A stretch of DNA of 7,664 bases from Puniceicoccales bacterium (GCA_031281895.1 JAITET010000036.1:1-7664), one strand, 5' to 3'. Counted from the stretch's first letter, positions 1-6,756 are shown. Numbers and translations: made by a program. The notes: a model not told the origin generated them from the letters alone.

Positions 1-1491
1 ATAGGAGACTATGACGTCGACGGCATTACCAGCATAACACTCCTAACCAACGTGCTGAAAAATTTTGGCATAGTTCCTGATTTTTTCGTACCTAACCGTG
101 CCTATGAAGGGTATGGCCTATCCAGCGAAATTATAGAACGTATTCTTTCGGGGAAGAAATATGATACGGTCATAGCCCTCGACTGCGGTACAAATTCTGC
201 CGAAGAAGTAAAATTTCTTCAAAAACACGGTGTCGAAGTTTTAATCGTTGACCATCACCAAGCAAAATTGTTGCCGATTGCCAAATGTTGCATCGTCAAC
301 CCCCACATAGATGACGGCAAAGAAAATGACAAGTATAAGGTGCTATGTTCGGTGGGGTTAGTTTTTAAGCTGTGCCATGCTCTGTTAAAAGTTCTGAGAA
401 AAGCAAATGATCAGCGGGTATTCAATTACTCATTAAGGCATGACCTCGATCTTGTAACCCTTGGGACCATCGCTGATATGGCACAATTGATCCATGAGAA
501 TAGAATTTTTTGTAAATTTGGCCTAAAAATTCTCAGCGGAAAATATCGTCGTCCGGGGATTGAAGCACTATGTAAATCTGCTGATATTCCGATCGATGCC
601 AATATCGGCCAACATGATGTTTCTTTCAAGCTGTGTCCACGGTTAAATGCTTGTGGACGAATTACCGACGCCGTTCTACCCATTGGTATGATGCTGAGCA
701 ATAGCTTCGATGAAGCCATGACCTATGCCTATGAACTCGATGAAACAAACAAAGAACGTCAATTAATTGAGAAAGAAATAACCGAGCAAGCGGAAGAAAT
801 ACTCAGAAATAATTACATCGATGATGACGGAATTGTTCTATATGACCCGAAGTGGCATTCCGGTGTTGTAGGAATCGTCAGTGGGAAGTGTGCAAGGGAT
901 TACGCCAAACCATGCGTTGTTTTAGGCTACGAGCGTGATTTGGCAAAGGGGTCAGGTAGGAGCATGCATGGAGTAAATTTGATCGACATTTTGAATGATT
1001 GTTCGGAATGTTTGGAAACATGGGGTGGTCATCCCTATGCCGTTGGGATATCTATTCGCCCGGAAAACATCAATGCTTTTAGGAAAAAATTCAACGAGTC
1101 CGTGAAAAAACATTCGACCGGCAGGCCCGAACATGAAAAGATAGAGTATTCCCATGAATTGACATTGGAAGAAATCGATAATAATTTCATGGAAGAATTG
1201 GAAACATTGCAGCCATTTGGGCAAAAAAATCCGGAACCTATTTTTTTACTAAAAAATATTACAATCCATAATCTCCCAGAAACATTTGGCGTGCACAAGA
1301 ATCATATAAAATTCTGGCTAACCGATAGGCATTCGAAGCGAATTCTCACCATTGGTTGGAATGGTGCCCATAACATTCCTCCCATACGTGTGTCCTTGGA
1401 CTTACTCATAACGGCTACCCGGGAAACCTGGCATAAAATCAATTCTCTGCGGCTGAACATGGTTGATTGGAGAACTGCTATCCTAAGATAA
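1..1491 (+). CDS. recJ: Single-stranded-DNA-specific exonuclease RecJ (5' end cut off by window)
   Basis: RecJ degrades single-stranded DNA 5' to 3' in the cytoplasm, in recombination, repair and mismatch correction. The frame is open from base 1, so the apparent GTG at 52 is internal: the first visible residues are IGDYDVDGITS, DHH-family motif I. By comparison with known RecJ proteins roughly 70-90 N-terminal residues are missing. In the 496 visible residues (numbered from base 1) I see an aspartate motif DCG near 61, the DHH signature at 84-86, LCSVGLVFKL, LVTLGTIADMAQLIHENRI, and PRLNACGR. The DHHA1 part follows with WHSGVVGIVSG, KGSGRS and the GGH motif at 342-344, then the OB-like C-terminal part with LQPFGQKNPEP around 403-413. 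All metal-binding motifs in view look intact, and the C-terminus ends normally with TAA. dprA follows on the same strand after 98 bp. Confidence 0.96.
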   Translation: MGDYDVDGITSITLLTNVLKNFGIVPDFFVPNRAYEGYGLSSEIIERILSGKKYDTVIALDCGTNSAEEVKFLQKHGVEVLIVDHHQAKLLPIAKCCIVNPHIDDGKENDKYKVLCSVGLVFKLCHALLKVLRKANDQRVFNYSLRHDLDLVTLGTIADMAQLIHENRIFCKFGLKILSGKYRRPGIEALCKSADIPIDANIGQHDVSFKLCPRLNACGRITDAVLPIGMMLSNSFDEAMTYAYELDETNKERQLIEKEITEQAEEILRNNYIDDDGIVLYDPKWHSGVVGIVSGKCARDYAKPCVVLGYERDLAKGSGRSMHGVNLIDILNDCSECLETWGGHPYAVGISIRPENINAFRKKFNESVKKHSTGRPEHEKIEYSHELTLEEIDNNFMEELETLQPFGQKNPEPIFLLKNITIHNLPETFGVHKNHIKFWLTDRHSKRILTIGWNGAHNIPPIRVSLDLLITATRETWHKINSLRLNMVDWRTAILR

Positions 1492-1589
1492 TATTCGGTT
1501 CGGTTTCCAGGGACCATTATTTAGCAATTGGTGTGCAATATTAAAAATCTCCTTGCAAAAATTTGTTTCGCATGACATATATCATATCC

Positions 1590-2741
1590 ATGTCGGGACT
1601 TTCGGAAAATCAATCTTTCATGGTATTGAACGCATTGCCTCACATTGGACCATGCACCGCTAAGAAATTATTGGTACATTTTCGCGGAGATGTCCGACGA
1701 ATTTTTTCCGCTACAAATGATCAACTCCAGACAGTTTCTGGCATTGACCATCAGGTCATTGATTGTATACGGAATTATTCCAAATATTTCGACTTGCAGC
1801 ATGAAGAAAAAAACCTATCAGCATTGCGGGGTCGCTTTTTACATATTAACCATAACGATTACCCGATACTATTAAAAGAAATCCACGACGCACCCATAGG
1901 GCTTTATGCCATTGGAGAAATCGACAATGGAGCAAGAAATATAGCAATCGTAGGCTCGAGGACAAACACTCTATATGGTCTCGAAACGGCAAGAATGCTA
2001 GCAATGGAATTGGCAAGACGAAAATTTTGCATAGTTAGTGGAATGGCCCGCGGGATTGATACGGCAGCACACGAAGGCGCACTGGCTGCCAATGGGAAAA
2101 CCATCGCGATTCTAGGGAATGGAATCGATGTAATTTATCCCTCCACAAATGCCACCCTATACAAAAGAATAGCGGAAAAGGGAGCAATTATATCCGAATT
2201 CACATTGGGCAGGCATGCCGATAAACAAACATTTCCCATACGCAATCGCCTAATTGCAGGGTTATGCCATGCGGTGATCATTGTGGAGTCCGATAAATTC
2301 GGTGGTAGCATGATAACTGCAAAATTTGCAACCGAATACGGCAGGCATGTGTTCGCGGTTCCCGGGAGAATTGACCAACCATCCTGTTCCGGTTGCCTAG
2401 CTCTCATCAAAGAAGGGGCTACCATGTTAACATGTGTCGATGATATTTTTGAAGACTTGCCTTACCTTGATGATTCGCCAAAGCAAGCCGCATTATCACT
2501 TTCATCACCTGAAAATGAAAGCTTAAACGCCCCGATGCCACAAATTTCATGCCCCATGGAGAGAAAGATTTATGAAATTTTACTGCGAGAAAAGTCCGTT
2601 CCAATAGATACGGTAATAACCCTTTCCGAATTGCCAGCGAATAGGGTAATGCACACGCTACAAATGCTAGAAATCCGGGGATTGGCGTTCAAACGATACG
2701 ATGGAATGTTTGAGATTTCCAAAAACATCAGGAGACAGTAA
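1590..2741 (+). CDS. dprA: DNA processing protein DprA (Smf), RecA loader on ssDNA
   Basis: DprA binds incoming or exposed single-stranded DNA and loads RecA onto it; it is needed for natural transformation and is also widespread in non-competent bacteria. Numbering from the ATG at 1590 (383 residues): a helix-hairpin-helix/SAM-like N-terminal part (about 10-70, LNALPHIGP), then the Rossmann-fold core with IVGSR at 120-124, SGMARGID at 150-157, FPIRNRLIAGL at 215-225, GGSMITA at 238-244 and HVFAVPG at 253-259. A linker (about 295-320) leads to a winged-helix C-terminal domain (about 322-380). This is full length for the three-domain form. The frame is open upstream to a TTG at 1563 and an ATG at 1572. 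I chose 1590 because the protein then begins at the usual distance from the HhH motif, but none of the three starts has a clear Shine-Dalgarno. It probably lies with recJ in one transcription unit; no terminator is evident between them. Confidence 0.95.
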   Translation: MSGLSENQSFMVLNALPHIGPCTAKKLLVHFRGDVRRIFSATNDQLQTVSGIDHQVIDCIRNYSKYFDLQHEEKNLSALRGRFLHINHNDYPILLKEIHDAPIGLYAIGEIDNGARNIAIVGSRTNTLYGLETARMLAMELARRKFCIVSGMARGIDTAAHEGALAANGKTIAILGNGIDVIYPSTNATLYKRIAEKGAIISEFTLGRHADKQTFPIRNRLIAGLCHAVIIVESDKFGGSMITAKFATEYGRHVFAVPGRIDQPSCSGCLALIKEGATMLTCVDDIFEDLPYLDDSPKQAALSLSSPENESLNAPMPQISCPMERKIYEILLREKSVPIDTVITLSELPANRVMHTLQMLEIRGLAFKRYDGMFEISKNIRRQ

Positions 2742-2768
2742 TACCTTCCAATTTCTCTATCTTTGTCG

Positions 2769-2811
2769 ATTTGATTAGAATTTGATTAGATAGTGAACTC
2801 AAATTATTAGA
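2769..2811. repeat. Phased ATTAGA direct repeats (two tandem 11-mers plus a third hexamer)
   Basis: The 11-mer ATTTGATTAGA occurs twice head to tail (2769-2779 and 2780-2790), and its last six bases ATTAGA recur at 2806-2811. The three ATTAGA copies start at 2774, 2785 and 2806, spaced 11 and 21 bp, close to one and two helical turns. They lie just past the dprA stop in the convergent gap. This could be a small protein-binding array or simple AT-rich drift; only the repetition is seen. Confidence 0.45.
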
Positions 2812-2830
2812 TCAGTACCAACTGGGTAGA

Positions 2831-2870
2831 ATATGTTCTTTTATTCGCTAGTGTTAGAATAAAGACATAT
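2831..2870 (-). terminator. Long AT-rich inverted repeat at the tRNA-Asp 3' end, possible trailer hairpin or bidirectional stop
   Basis: ATATGT (2831-2836) pairs with ACATAT (2865-2870), and TTTATTC (2840-2846) pairs with GAATAAA (2857-2863), around a 10-nt loop. A small internal bulge remains in which C2838 may pair with G2864. This gives 13-14 base pairs. The outer arm touches the last base of the encoded CCA of the tRNA, so the hairpin would form immediately 3' of the mature tRNA. It also lies between the convergent dprA and tRNA genes. No U-run follows on either strand, so an ordinary intrinsic terminator is not well supported; an RNA-processing or pausing role is as likely. Confidence 0.4.
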
Positions 2871-2947
2871 GGCGGGATAGACGGGGCTCGAACCCGCGAC
2901 CTCCAACGTGACAGGCTGGCGTTCTAAACCAACTGAACTACTACCCC
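2870..2947 (-). tRNA. tRNA-Asp (anticodon GTC), CCA encoded
   Basis: A complete cloverleaf can be folded on the - strand. The acceptor GGGGTAG pairs with CTATCCC, the D-stem is GTTC/GAAC around a 10-nt loop, and the anticodon stem is CCAGC/GTTGG with loop CTGTCAC. The T-stem is GCGGG/CCCGT with loop TTCGAGC, followed by discriminator G73 and an encoded CCA. The anticodon GTC lies at 2910-2912 and reads GAC/GAU as aspartate; G73 is the expected identity base for aspartyl-tRNA synthetase. The body without CCA is 75 nt (2873-2947). It is a single tRNA, not a cluster. A candidate promoter lies about 45 bp upstream and an inverted repeat directly downstream. Confidence 0.96.
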
Positions 2948-2958
2948 ACTAATGGTTT

Positions 2959-2978
2959 TACCGACACTAACATCGGCA
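2959..2978 (-). other. Small hairpin in the tRNA-Asp 5' leader
   Basis: On the - strand TGCCGA and TCGGTA form a six-pair stem (one G-U pair) around an eight-base loop, 11 bases before the mature tRNA 5' end. It would be part of the leader removed by RNase P if transcription starts near 2985. Confidence 0.3.
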
Positions 2979-2991
2979 CTGTCAGCAAGCT

Positions 2992-3020
2992 ACTATCGAC
3001 GATTGACCTGTCAATATCAA
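2992..3020 (-). promoter_or_regulatory. Candidate sigma-70 promoter of tRNA-Asp with a palindrome in the spacer
   Basis: On the - strand a -35-like TTGATA (3015-3020, 5 of 6 to consensus) and a -10-like GATAGT (2992-2997, 4 of 6) are separated by exactly 17 bp. This predicts a start near 2985 and a leader of about 38 nt before the tRNA. The spacer contains the perfect inverted repeat ATTGAC-CT-GTCAAT (3002-3015), which could be an operator. It is the best promoter candidate I found for this tRNA; der ends about 55 bp further upstream, so read-through from der is also possible. Confidence 0.45.
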
Positions 3021-3037
3021 ATGTTGTGATTTTCAAA

Positions 3038-3062
3038 CCTGTAGGCTCAAGAAATTCCCAGG
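3038..3062 (-). terminator. Weak hairpin downstream of der
   Basis: CCTG/CAGG and GG/CC form a six-pair stem with a two-base bulge and an 11-nt loop, 13 bases beyond the der stop. The bases after it on the - strand are GTTTGAAAATC rather than a U-run, so termination here is only a possibility. Confidence 0.2.
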
Positions 3063-3074
3063 AGCGAAGGTTAT

Positions 3075-4475
3075 TTACCGTTCTTTTTCAAAACGTCTAT
3101 CTTTTTCAATAAATTCAAGGTCAACGGTACAACCTGTAAAATCGAAATGCTTTCGCAGTGTATTTAGTAAATACTTTTTGTAGCTATCATTTAGTAGGGA
3201 TGTTCGATTGCAAAAACATTTGAATACGAATGGCATATTGCTGATTTGTACGGCATAGTATACGCGAAATAGGCGACCGCTGGAAGTGGATGGAGGACGT
3301 TTGTCAAAGGCTTTTTGAATCACACGATTCAGCTCGCCGGTTCCGATTTTGCGATTCATTCTCCCATATAATTTTTCGGCAAGCGGTAACAGACCGTCGA
3401 TCCCATAGCCTCTTTTTGCGGAAACGAAAGCGACTTCCACGTCCGGAAAGGAACGTAATTCTTTCCTAGCGGCTTGCAAAAATGATTCTTTAAACTCTTC
3501 GATGGAATTAAATTTTTCCAAGTCACCACTGCGGCAACGTTTCTGTGCAATATCCCATTTGTTGACGACTAAAATTAAACCTTTTCCCGCTTCGATGACT
3601 TCGTTTGCTAGCTTTTTATCGAGTTTTGTTATTCCGCTTTCGGCATCTATTACCAGGAATATTATGTCACAACTGATTATCCCATCGTGCGTACGCAGGG
3701 ATGCAAAATAATCGAGGGATGTGGTGATTCTGTTTTGCGGCCGCGAACCGGCAGTATCGAGCAATTCAAAATCTCTATCTTTCCCAAATATGTCACGTTT
3801 TGGCAATTTTATGCCGACGGCCTCCCGTGTTGTTCCGGGAATATCGCTCACTATCATGCGCTGTTCTTCTAGCAGTGCATTTACCAGGGATGATTTTCCA
3901 ACGTTTGGGCGACCGATAAAAGCTAGTTTTATGGGACTATACGTTGTTTCCATACATTCAAGCTCTGACGAAAATACCATCGTCTTCGAAGCTATTAGTT
4001 GCCTTATTTCTTCTTCTCCAATGCCGTGTTCTGCGGAGGCGGCTATGGGATTGCCAAACCCAAAAGATTTAAAAATATCAGACAAATGGAACTTTTCATG
4101 GCAGTCGATTTTGTTGGCAATAACTATAACATTTGCACCACTTTTCCTCAACATCTCAGCAATATCATAGTCCATGGGCATAATTCCTTCGGTTGCATCT
4201 ACCACGAAAAGTACCAGATCTGCGGCCGCGATTGCTAAACCAACCTGTTCATCAACCGCGGATGTTATTTCTTTGATGCTGTCGTCCCCTGATAATCCAA
4301 GCCCTCCCGTATCCATTAAAACAATATTTTTCCCAATTTCACGGGTGATGATATCACGGGTGACTCCGGCCATATCATGTACAATCGATATACGTTTGTG
4401 GGCTAATCTGTTAAATAATCGACTTTTCCCCACATTCGGACGTCCGACGATCACGATATTGTAGAATATTTTCAT
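3075..4475 (-). CDS. der: Ribosome biogenesis GTPase Der (EngA), tandem G domains plus KH-like domain
   Basis: Der is an essential GTPase that binds the 50S subunit during its assembly. Numbering from the ATG at 4475 (466 residues): first G domain with the P-loop GRPNVGKS at 11-18, GVTRD at 37-41, DTGG at 55-58, NKID at 121-124 and SAEHG near 147. An acidic linker follows (about 165-180). The second G domain has GRPNVGKS at 188-195, GTTREAV at 214-220, DTAG at 240-243, NKWD at 305-308 and SAK at about 350. The C-terminal KH-like domain (about 370-466) has the family phrases ELNRVIQKAF, MPFVFKCFCN and SYKKYLLNTLRKHF. Length fits the family. An in-frame ATG at 4499 would add eight residues; 4475 places the P-loop at the usual distance, but neither start has a clear ribosome-binding site. 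Odd points are GKSR rather than GKST in domain 1 and GTTRE rather than GTTRD in domain 2. Confidence 0.95.
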   Translation of the reverse strand: MKIFYNIVIVGRPNVGKSRLFNRLAHKRISIVHDMAGVTRDIITREIGKNIVLMDTGGLGLSGDDSIKEITSAVDEQVGLAIAAADLVLFVVDATEGIMPMDYDIAEMLRKSGANVIVIANKIDCHEKFHLSDIFKSFGFGNPIAASAEHGIGEEEIRQLIASKTMVFSSELECMETTYSPIKLAFIGRPNVGKSSLVNALLEEQRMIVSDIPGTTREAVGIKLPKRDIFGKDRDFELLDTAGSRPQNRITTSLDYFASLRTHDGIISCDIIFLVIDAESGITKLDKKLANEVIEAGKGLILVVNKWDIAQKRCRSGDLEKFNSIEEFKESFLQAARKELRSFPDVEVAFVSAKRGYGIDGLLPLAEKLYGRMNRKIGTGELNRVIQKAFDKRPPSTSSGRLFRVYYAVQISNMPFVFKCFCNRTSLLNDSYKKYLLNTLRKHFDFTGCTVDLEFIEKDRRFEKER

Positions 4476-4574
4476 GGGAATGTTCTGTAAATGGCCCATG
4501 AAAATTTTACAAGCTTAAATGACGGCTCCCGAGGTAAAAATCTATTCCATATTGGTCAGAAATGCTATCTTTCG

Positions 4575-5876
4575 CTATTTATCTTTTCCTCTAGTCGCAT
4601 GGATTACGATTTGTCGAGAATTTGGCATGTTTATCATTTTTCTATATTTTGCAACGGTTCTGCGAGCAATATAAATGTTATATCGTCCTAGGATTTCTGC
4701 GATTTTCGCATCCGTAGTGCGTGTCTTCTTCGATTTTATTATTTCACGCATTCTTTCCAAAATTGCACCTTGCGAAACGGATTCCGTACCACCGGTATCA
4801 AAAAATTTTGACATTTCAAAAATGCCATGGGGAGTATGGACATATTTCCCATGGACGGCACGGCTGATCGTCGAAATGTGTAAATTTGTCTGTTTCGCGA
4901 CATCGATCAGCCGCAGAGCCTTCATAAATTTTGGGCCCCGTTCAAAAAAGTCAATCTGACGTTCAAGGATCACTTTTGCAATGCCCATCAGCGTTGTTTG
5001 TCTCCTATCTACTGCTTCGTAGAGTTGTTTCCCATGTTGTGCCTGCTTTTTTAAATATCGCCAGGTTTCCGAAGTTTTTTCGCAATCACCGCTTACCATT
5101 TTTTTGTATAACTCGCTAAACCTTAGGAGAGGGATGTGGTCCGCATTGAAATTTATCACCCATTCACCATCAAGCTTGCAAATTTTCAAATCTGGAACTA
5201 TGGTAATATTTCGCTCGTTTGAGAATCCACTGATGGGAGAAAAATTTAATCGAGTAATTATTTTCCCCGCCCTAGCTATCTTTTCCCGTGAGACATGCAA
5301 CTTCTTGCCAAGAAAATCTATTTTCCCTCTTTGTAATTCGTCAAAGTATTCTCGCACCAGGGTCTTTGCCAATCCTATATGCTCACCGGAAGTAATTTGA
5401 TCCAGTTGCAGTAGCAGGCATTCCTGTAAATTTTTAGCTCCAATGCCGTGGGGGTGCAACAGTTTCAATTCATCGTAGACCCATTTGACCCGGTCAATGT
5501 TGACGGACAAGGAATTTGCTATGTCCTGCAAATCACCGTCGAAAAATCCTCTTTCAGTTATGAATTCTAAAAGTTTTAGTAGAATTGCTTTTTCTCCTTC
5601 TTCCCACTCCGGTACCTGTTGCAACAGGTGATCCTCTAGGGAAACAGTTTCTTCAATATTTTCTAAAAACTCCTGATGGGAATCACTTTTTTCTTTGGAA
5701 AAAGTCCACCCATCCCGTCGCCGGTCATCAATTTCTATGGTTGGATTTTTTTTACATTCTTTTTTTATCAACTCCCATAGGTCGGCGGTCGGCATTTGCA
5801 AAATTTCCAAGGATTGGCGCATGGCCGGTGATAATTTCTGTATTTGTTTTTGATCCTGTGATAATGAAATATCCAA
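4575..5876 (-). CDS. rpoN: RNA polymerase sigma-54 factor RpoN
   Basis: Sigma-54 directs RNA polymerase to -24/-12 promoters, where opening requires an AAA+ activator. The 433-residue product has the N-terminal activator-interacting region (about 5-50, LSPAMRQSLEILQMP and NPTIEID), a short acidic stretch, the core-binding domain (about 80-260) and the DNA-binding domain. The latter contains a helix-turn-helix at about 321-346 (LIDVAKQTNLHISTISRAVHGKYV) and the diagnostic RpoN box ARRTVAKYRK at 404-413. It is somewhat shorter than the ~477 residues of E. coli RpoN. Translation appears to start at TTG: AAGGA lies six bases upstream, and no ATG precedes the conserved region I. The ribosome-binding site overlaps the tatD stop, which suggests translational coupling. 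The HTH reads HISTISR where most family members have HESTxSR. No activator gene and no convincing -24/-12 promoter is present in this window. Confidence 0.96.
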   Translation of the reverse strand: MDISLSQDQKQIQKLSPAMRQSLEILQMPTADLWELIKKECKKNPTIEIDDRRRDGWTFSKEKSDSHQEFLENIEETVSLEDHLLQQVPEWEEGEKAILLKLLEFITERGFFDGDLQDIANSLSVNIDRVKWVYDELKLLHPHGIGAKNLQECLLLQLDQITSGEHIGLAKTLVREYFDELQRGKIDFLGKKLHVSREKIARAGKIITRLNFSPISGFSNERNITIVPDLKICKLDGEWVINFNADHIPLLRFSELYKKMVSGDCEKTSETWRYLKKQAQHGKQLYEAVDRRQTTLMGIAKVILERQIDFFERGPKFMKALRLIDVAKQTNLHISTISRAVHGKYVHTPHGIFEMSKFFDTGGTESVSQGAILERMREIIKSKKTRTTDAKIAEILGRYNIYIARRTVAKYRKMINMPNSRQIVIHATRGKDK

Positions 5877-5882
5877 AGCAAA

Positions 5883-5888
5883 TCCTTA
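5883..5888 (-). promoter_or_regulatory. rpoN Shine-Dalgarno overlapping the tatD stop codon
   Basis: On the - strand the sequence reads TAAGGATTTGCTTTG: AAGGA (5887-5883) stands six bases before the TTG start at 5876, and its first two A's belong to the TAA stop of tatD. This decides the TTG start of rpoN and implies that ribosomes finishing tatD can re-initiate on rpoN. Confidence 0.7.
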
Positions 5889-6668
5889 CTTTAGCGCAAA
5901 AAACTTTTCGGTATTTTTATAGGTCAAATTGCAGAAATAATTTTCCGACATATCCAACATTTTTGCTGCGAATCTGGCAGTGTCTCGAATAAAAGCCGGC
6001 TCATTGCGTTTTGGCCTATGGGGCTCCGGTGTCAAATACGGACAGTCCGTTTCGACGAGAAGCTTGTCCAGATTAGCAACCTTTAGTGGTTCCACCTGTT
6101 CTTTTCTAAATGTTAGTGTCCCAGCAAATGAAACAAATGCCCCAAAGCTTTTCAATTTTTCCATCTCAGAAACCCCATATCCATAGCAATGGAATAGAAT
6201 CTTACTCCCCACTATGCCTGAATCTATCAAGATATTAAAAGTATCGTCGAAGGCTTGGCGCGAATGGATTACCACGGGCAAGTCATTGGCCTTTGCCAGC
6301 TCCAATTGTTTTGCAAATATGAGTTTTTGAAATTCGATAATTTCATCCTTCGCTTGCTGTTCTTTTGGCAGGCGATGGTAATCCAGTCCAATCTCACCAA
6401 TCGCTACCGGTTTAATTTCTTTTTCCAAAAAGATTGGCAATTGGTCCAATTCCTTCTCATTTTCAGCCACCAACGGATGTAACCCGACCGTATAGGAAAT
6501 GTGCCCGTGGTTCCGTACAAATTCTGCGTAGAATTCCCAATCCTTTGGTTGTGTCCCAACGGCTACCATTTTGGTAACCAATGCATGCGCAGCATTGGTC
6601 AAAACCTCTTCTATCTTCCCCTCATGAAAGAAATCGTCGAGATGGCAGTGGCTGTCAATTATTTCCAT
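5886..6668 (-). CDS. tatD: TatD-family metal-dependent deoxyribonuclease
   Basis: TatD-family proteins are cytoplasmic TIM-barrel metallohydrolases that cleave DNA (3'-5' exonuclease or AP-endonuclease activity in studied members). Numbering from the ATG at 6668 (260 residues, the usual size) the metal ligands are in place: HCH at 7-9 (DSHCHLD), Glu92 in GEIGLDYH, His135 in VIHSRQ, His160 in LFHCYGYG and Asp208 in VETDCPYLTP. The family ending PHRPKRNEPAFI is also present. The motif VGLHPL at 61-66 has Leu where VGxHPH is common. The frame is open upstream to a TTG at 6704, which would add 12 residues; that start overlaps the TGA of a three-codon minicistron. I prefer 6668 because the family normally begins three or four residues before DSHCH. 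The tatD/ycfH/yabD paralogues cannot be told apart here. It is the first gene of a probable tatD-rpoN(-der) unit, with nine bases between tatD and rpoN. Confidence 0.93.
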   Translation of the reverse strand: MEIIDSHCHLDDFFHEGKIEEVLTNAAHALVTKMVAVGTQPKDWEFYAEFVRNHGHISYTVGLHPLVAENEKELDQLPIFLEKEIKPVAIGEIGLDYHRLPKEQQAKDEIIEFQKLIFAKQLELAKANDLPVVIHSRQAFDDTFNILIDSGIVGSKILFHCYGYGVSEMEKLKSFGAFVSFAGTLTFRKEQVEPLKVANLDKLLVETDCPYLTPEPHRPKRNEPAFIRDTARFAAKMLDMSENYFCNLTYKNTEKFFALK

Positions 6669-6683
6669 TGGATATAATCCAAT
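6667..6683 (-). promoter_or_regulatory. Perfect inverted repeat covering the tatD start codon
   Basis: ATTGGAT (6667-6673) and ATCCAAT (6677-6683) are perfect arms around a three-base spacer. On the tatD mRNA they would form a hairpin whose 3' arm contains the A and U of the start codon at 6668 and whose 5' arm contains the only nearby GGA. The element could reduce translation from this ATG or be a DNA operator. The repeat also contains a perfect TATAAT on the + strand (6673-6678). Confidence 0.45.
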
Positions 6684-6700
6684 AACTTTGGGACCTATTG

Positions 6701-6712
6701 TCAATATGCCAT
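6701..6712 (-). other. Possible three-codon leader minicistron (Met-Ala-Tyr) coupled to a TTG start of tatD
   Basis: ATG-GCA-TAT-TGA runs from 6712 to 6701, nine bases after the purine tract at 6734-6722. Its stop overlaps an in-frame TTG for tatD (6704-6702) as TTGA, the arrangement seen at translationally coupled junctions. So short a frame can occur by chance; the strong ribosome-binding tract and exact overlap make it worth recording. Confidence 0.25.
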
Positions 6713-6721
6713 GCGATGTTT

Positions 6722-6734
6722 CCCCTCTCCTCCC
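6722..6734 (-). promoter_or_regulatory. Strong Shine-Dalgarno-like purine tract upstream of tatD
   Basis: The - strand reads GGGAGGAGAGGGG, matching the anti-Shine-Dalgarno core twice, the strongest such tract I noticed in the window. It stands nine bases before the minicistron ATG at 6712, 17 before the TTG at 6704 and 53 before the ATG at 6668, so it is not correctly spaced for either tatD start. Confidence 0.4.
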
Positions 6735-6756
6735 TTGGGATAAATTTCACATGACA

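Noticed and set aside
52..54. GTG at 52 as the recJ start
   Set aside because: The frame is open to base 1 and the upstream codons encode IGDYDVDGITS, the DHH motif I, so the gene is truncated by the window rather than starting here.
3044..3058. GG-N10-GC spacing on the - strand as a sigma-54 promoter upstream of the tRNA
   Set aside because: The -12 side reads TGAGC rather than TTGC and the -24 side lacks GCAC, so only the spacing fits.
3721..4170. 149-residue + strand frame opposite der
   Set aside because: It is the antisense reading of the strongly conserved Der G domains, with no ribosome-binding site and no coherent domain.
5585..5992. 135-residue + strand frame opposite rpoN and the end of tatD
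   Set aside because: It crosses two well-supported genes on the other strand and has no recognisable motif.
6676..6704. TTGACA at the tatD leader as a -35 element on the - strand
   Set aside because: The nearest -10-like sequence is more than 19 bp away and the start would fall at or inside the coding region.
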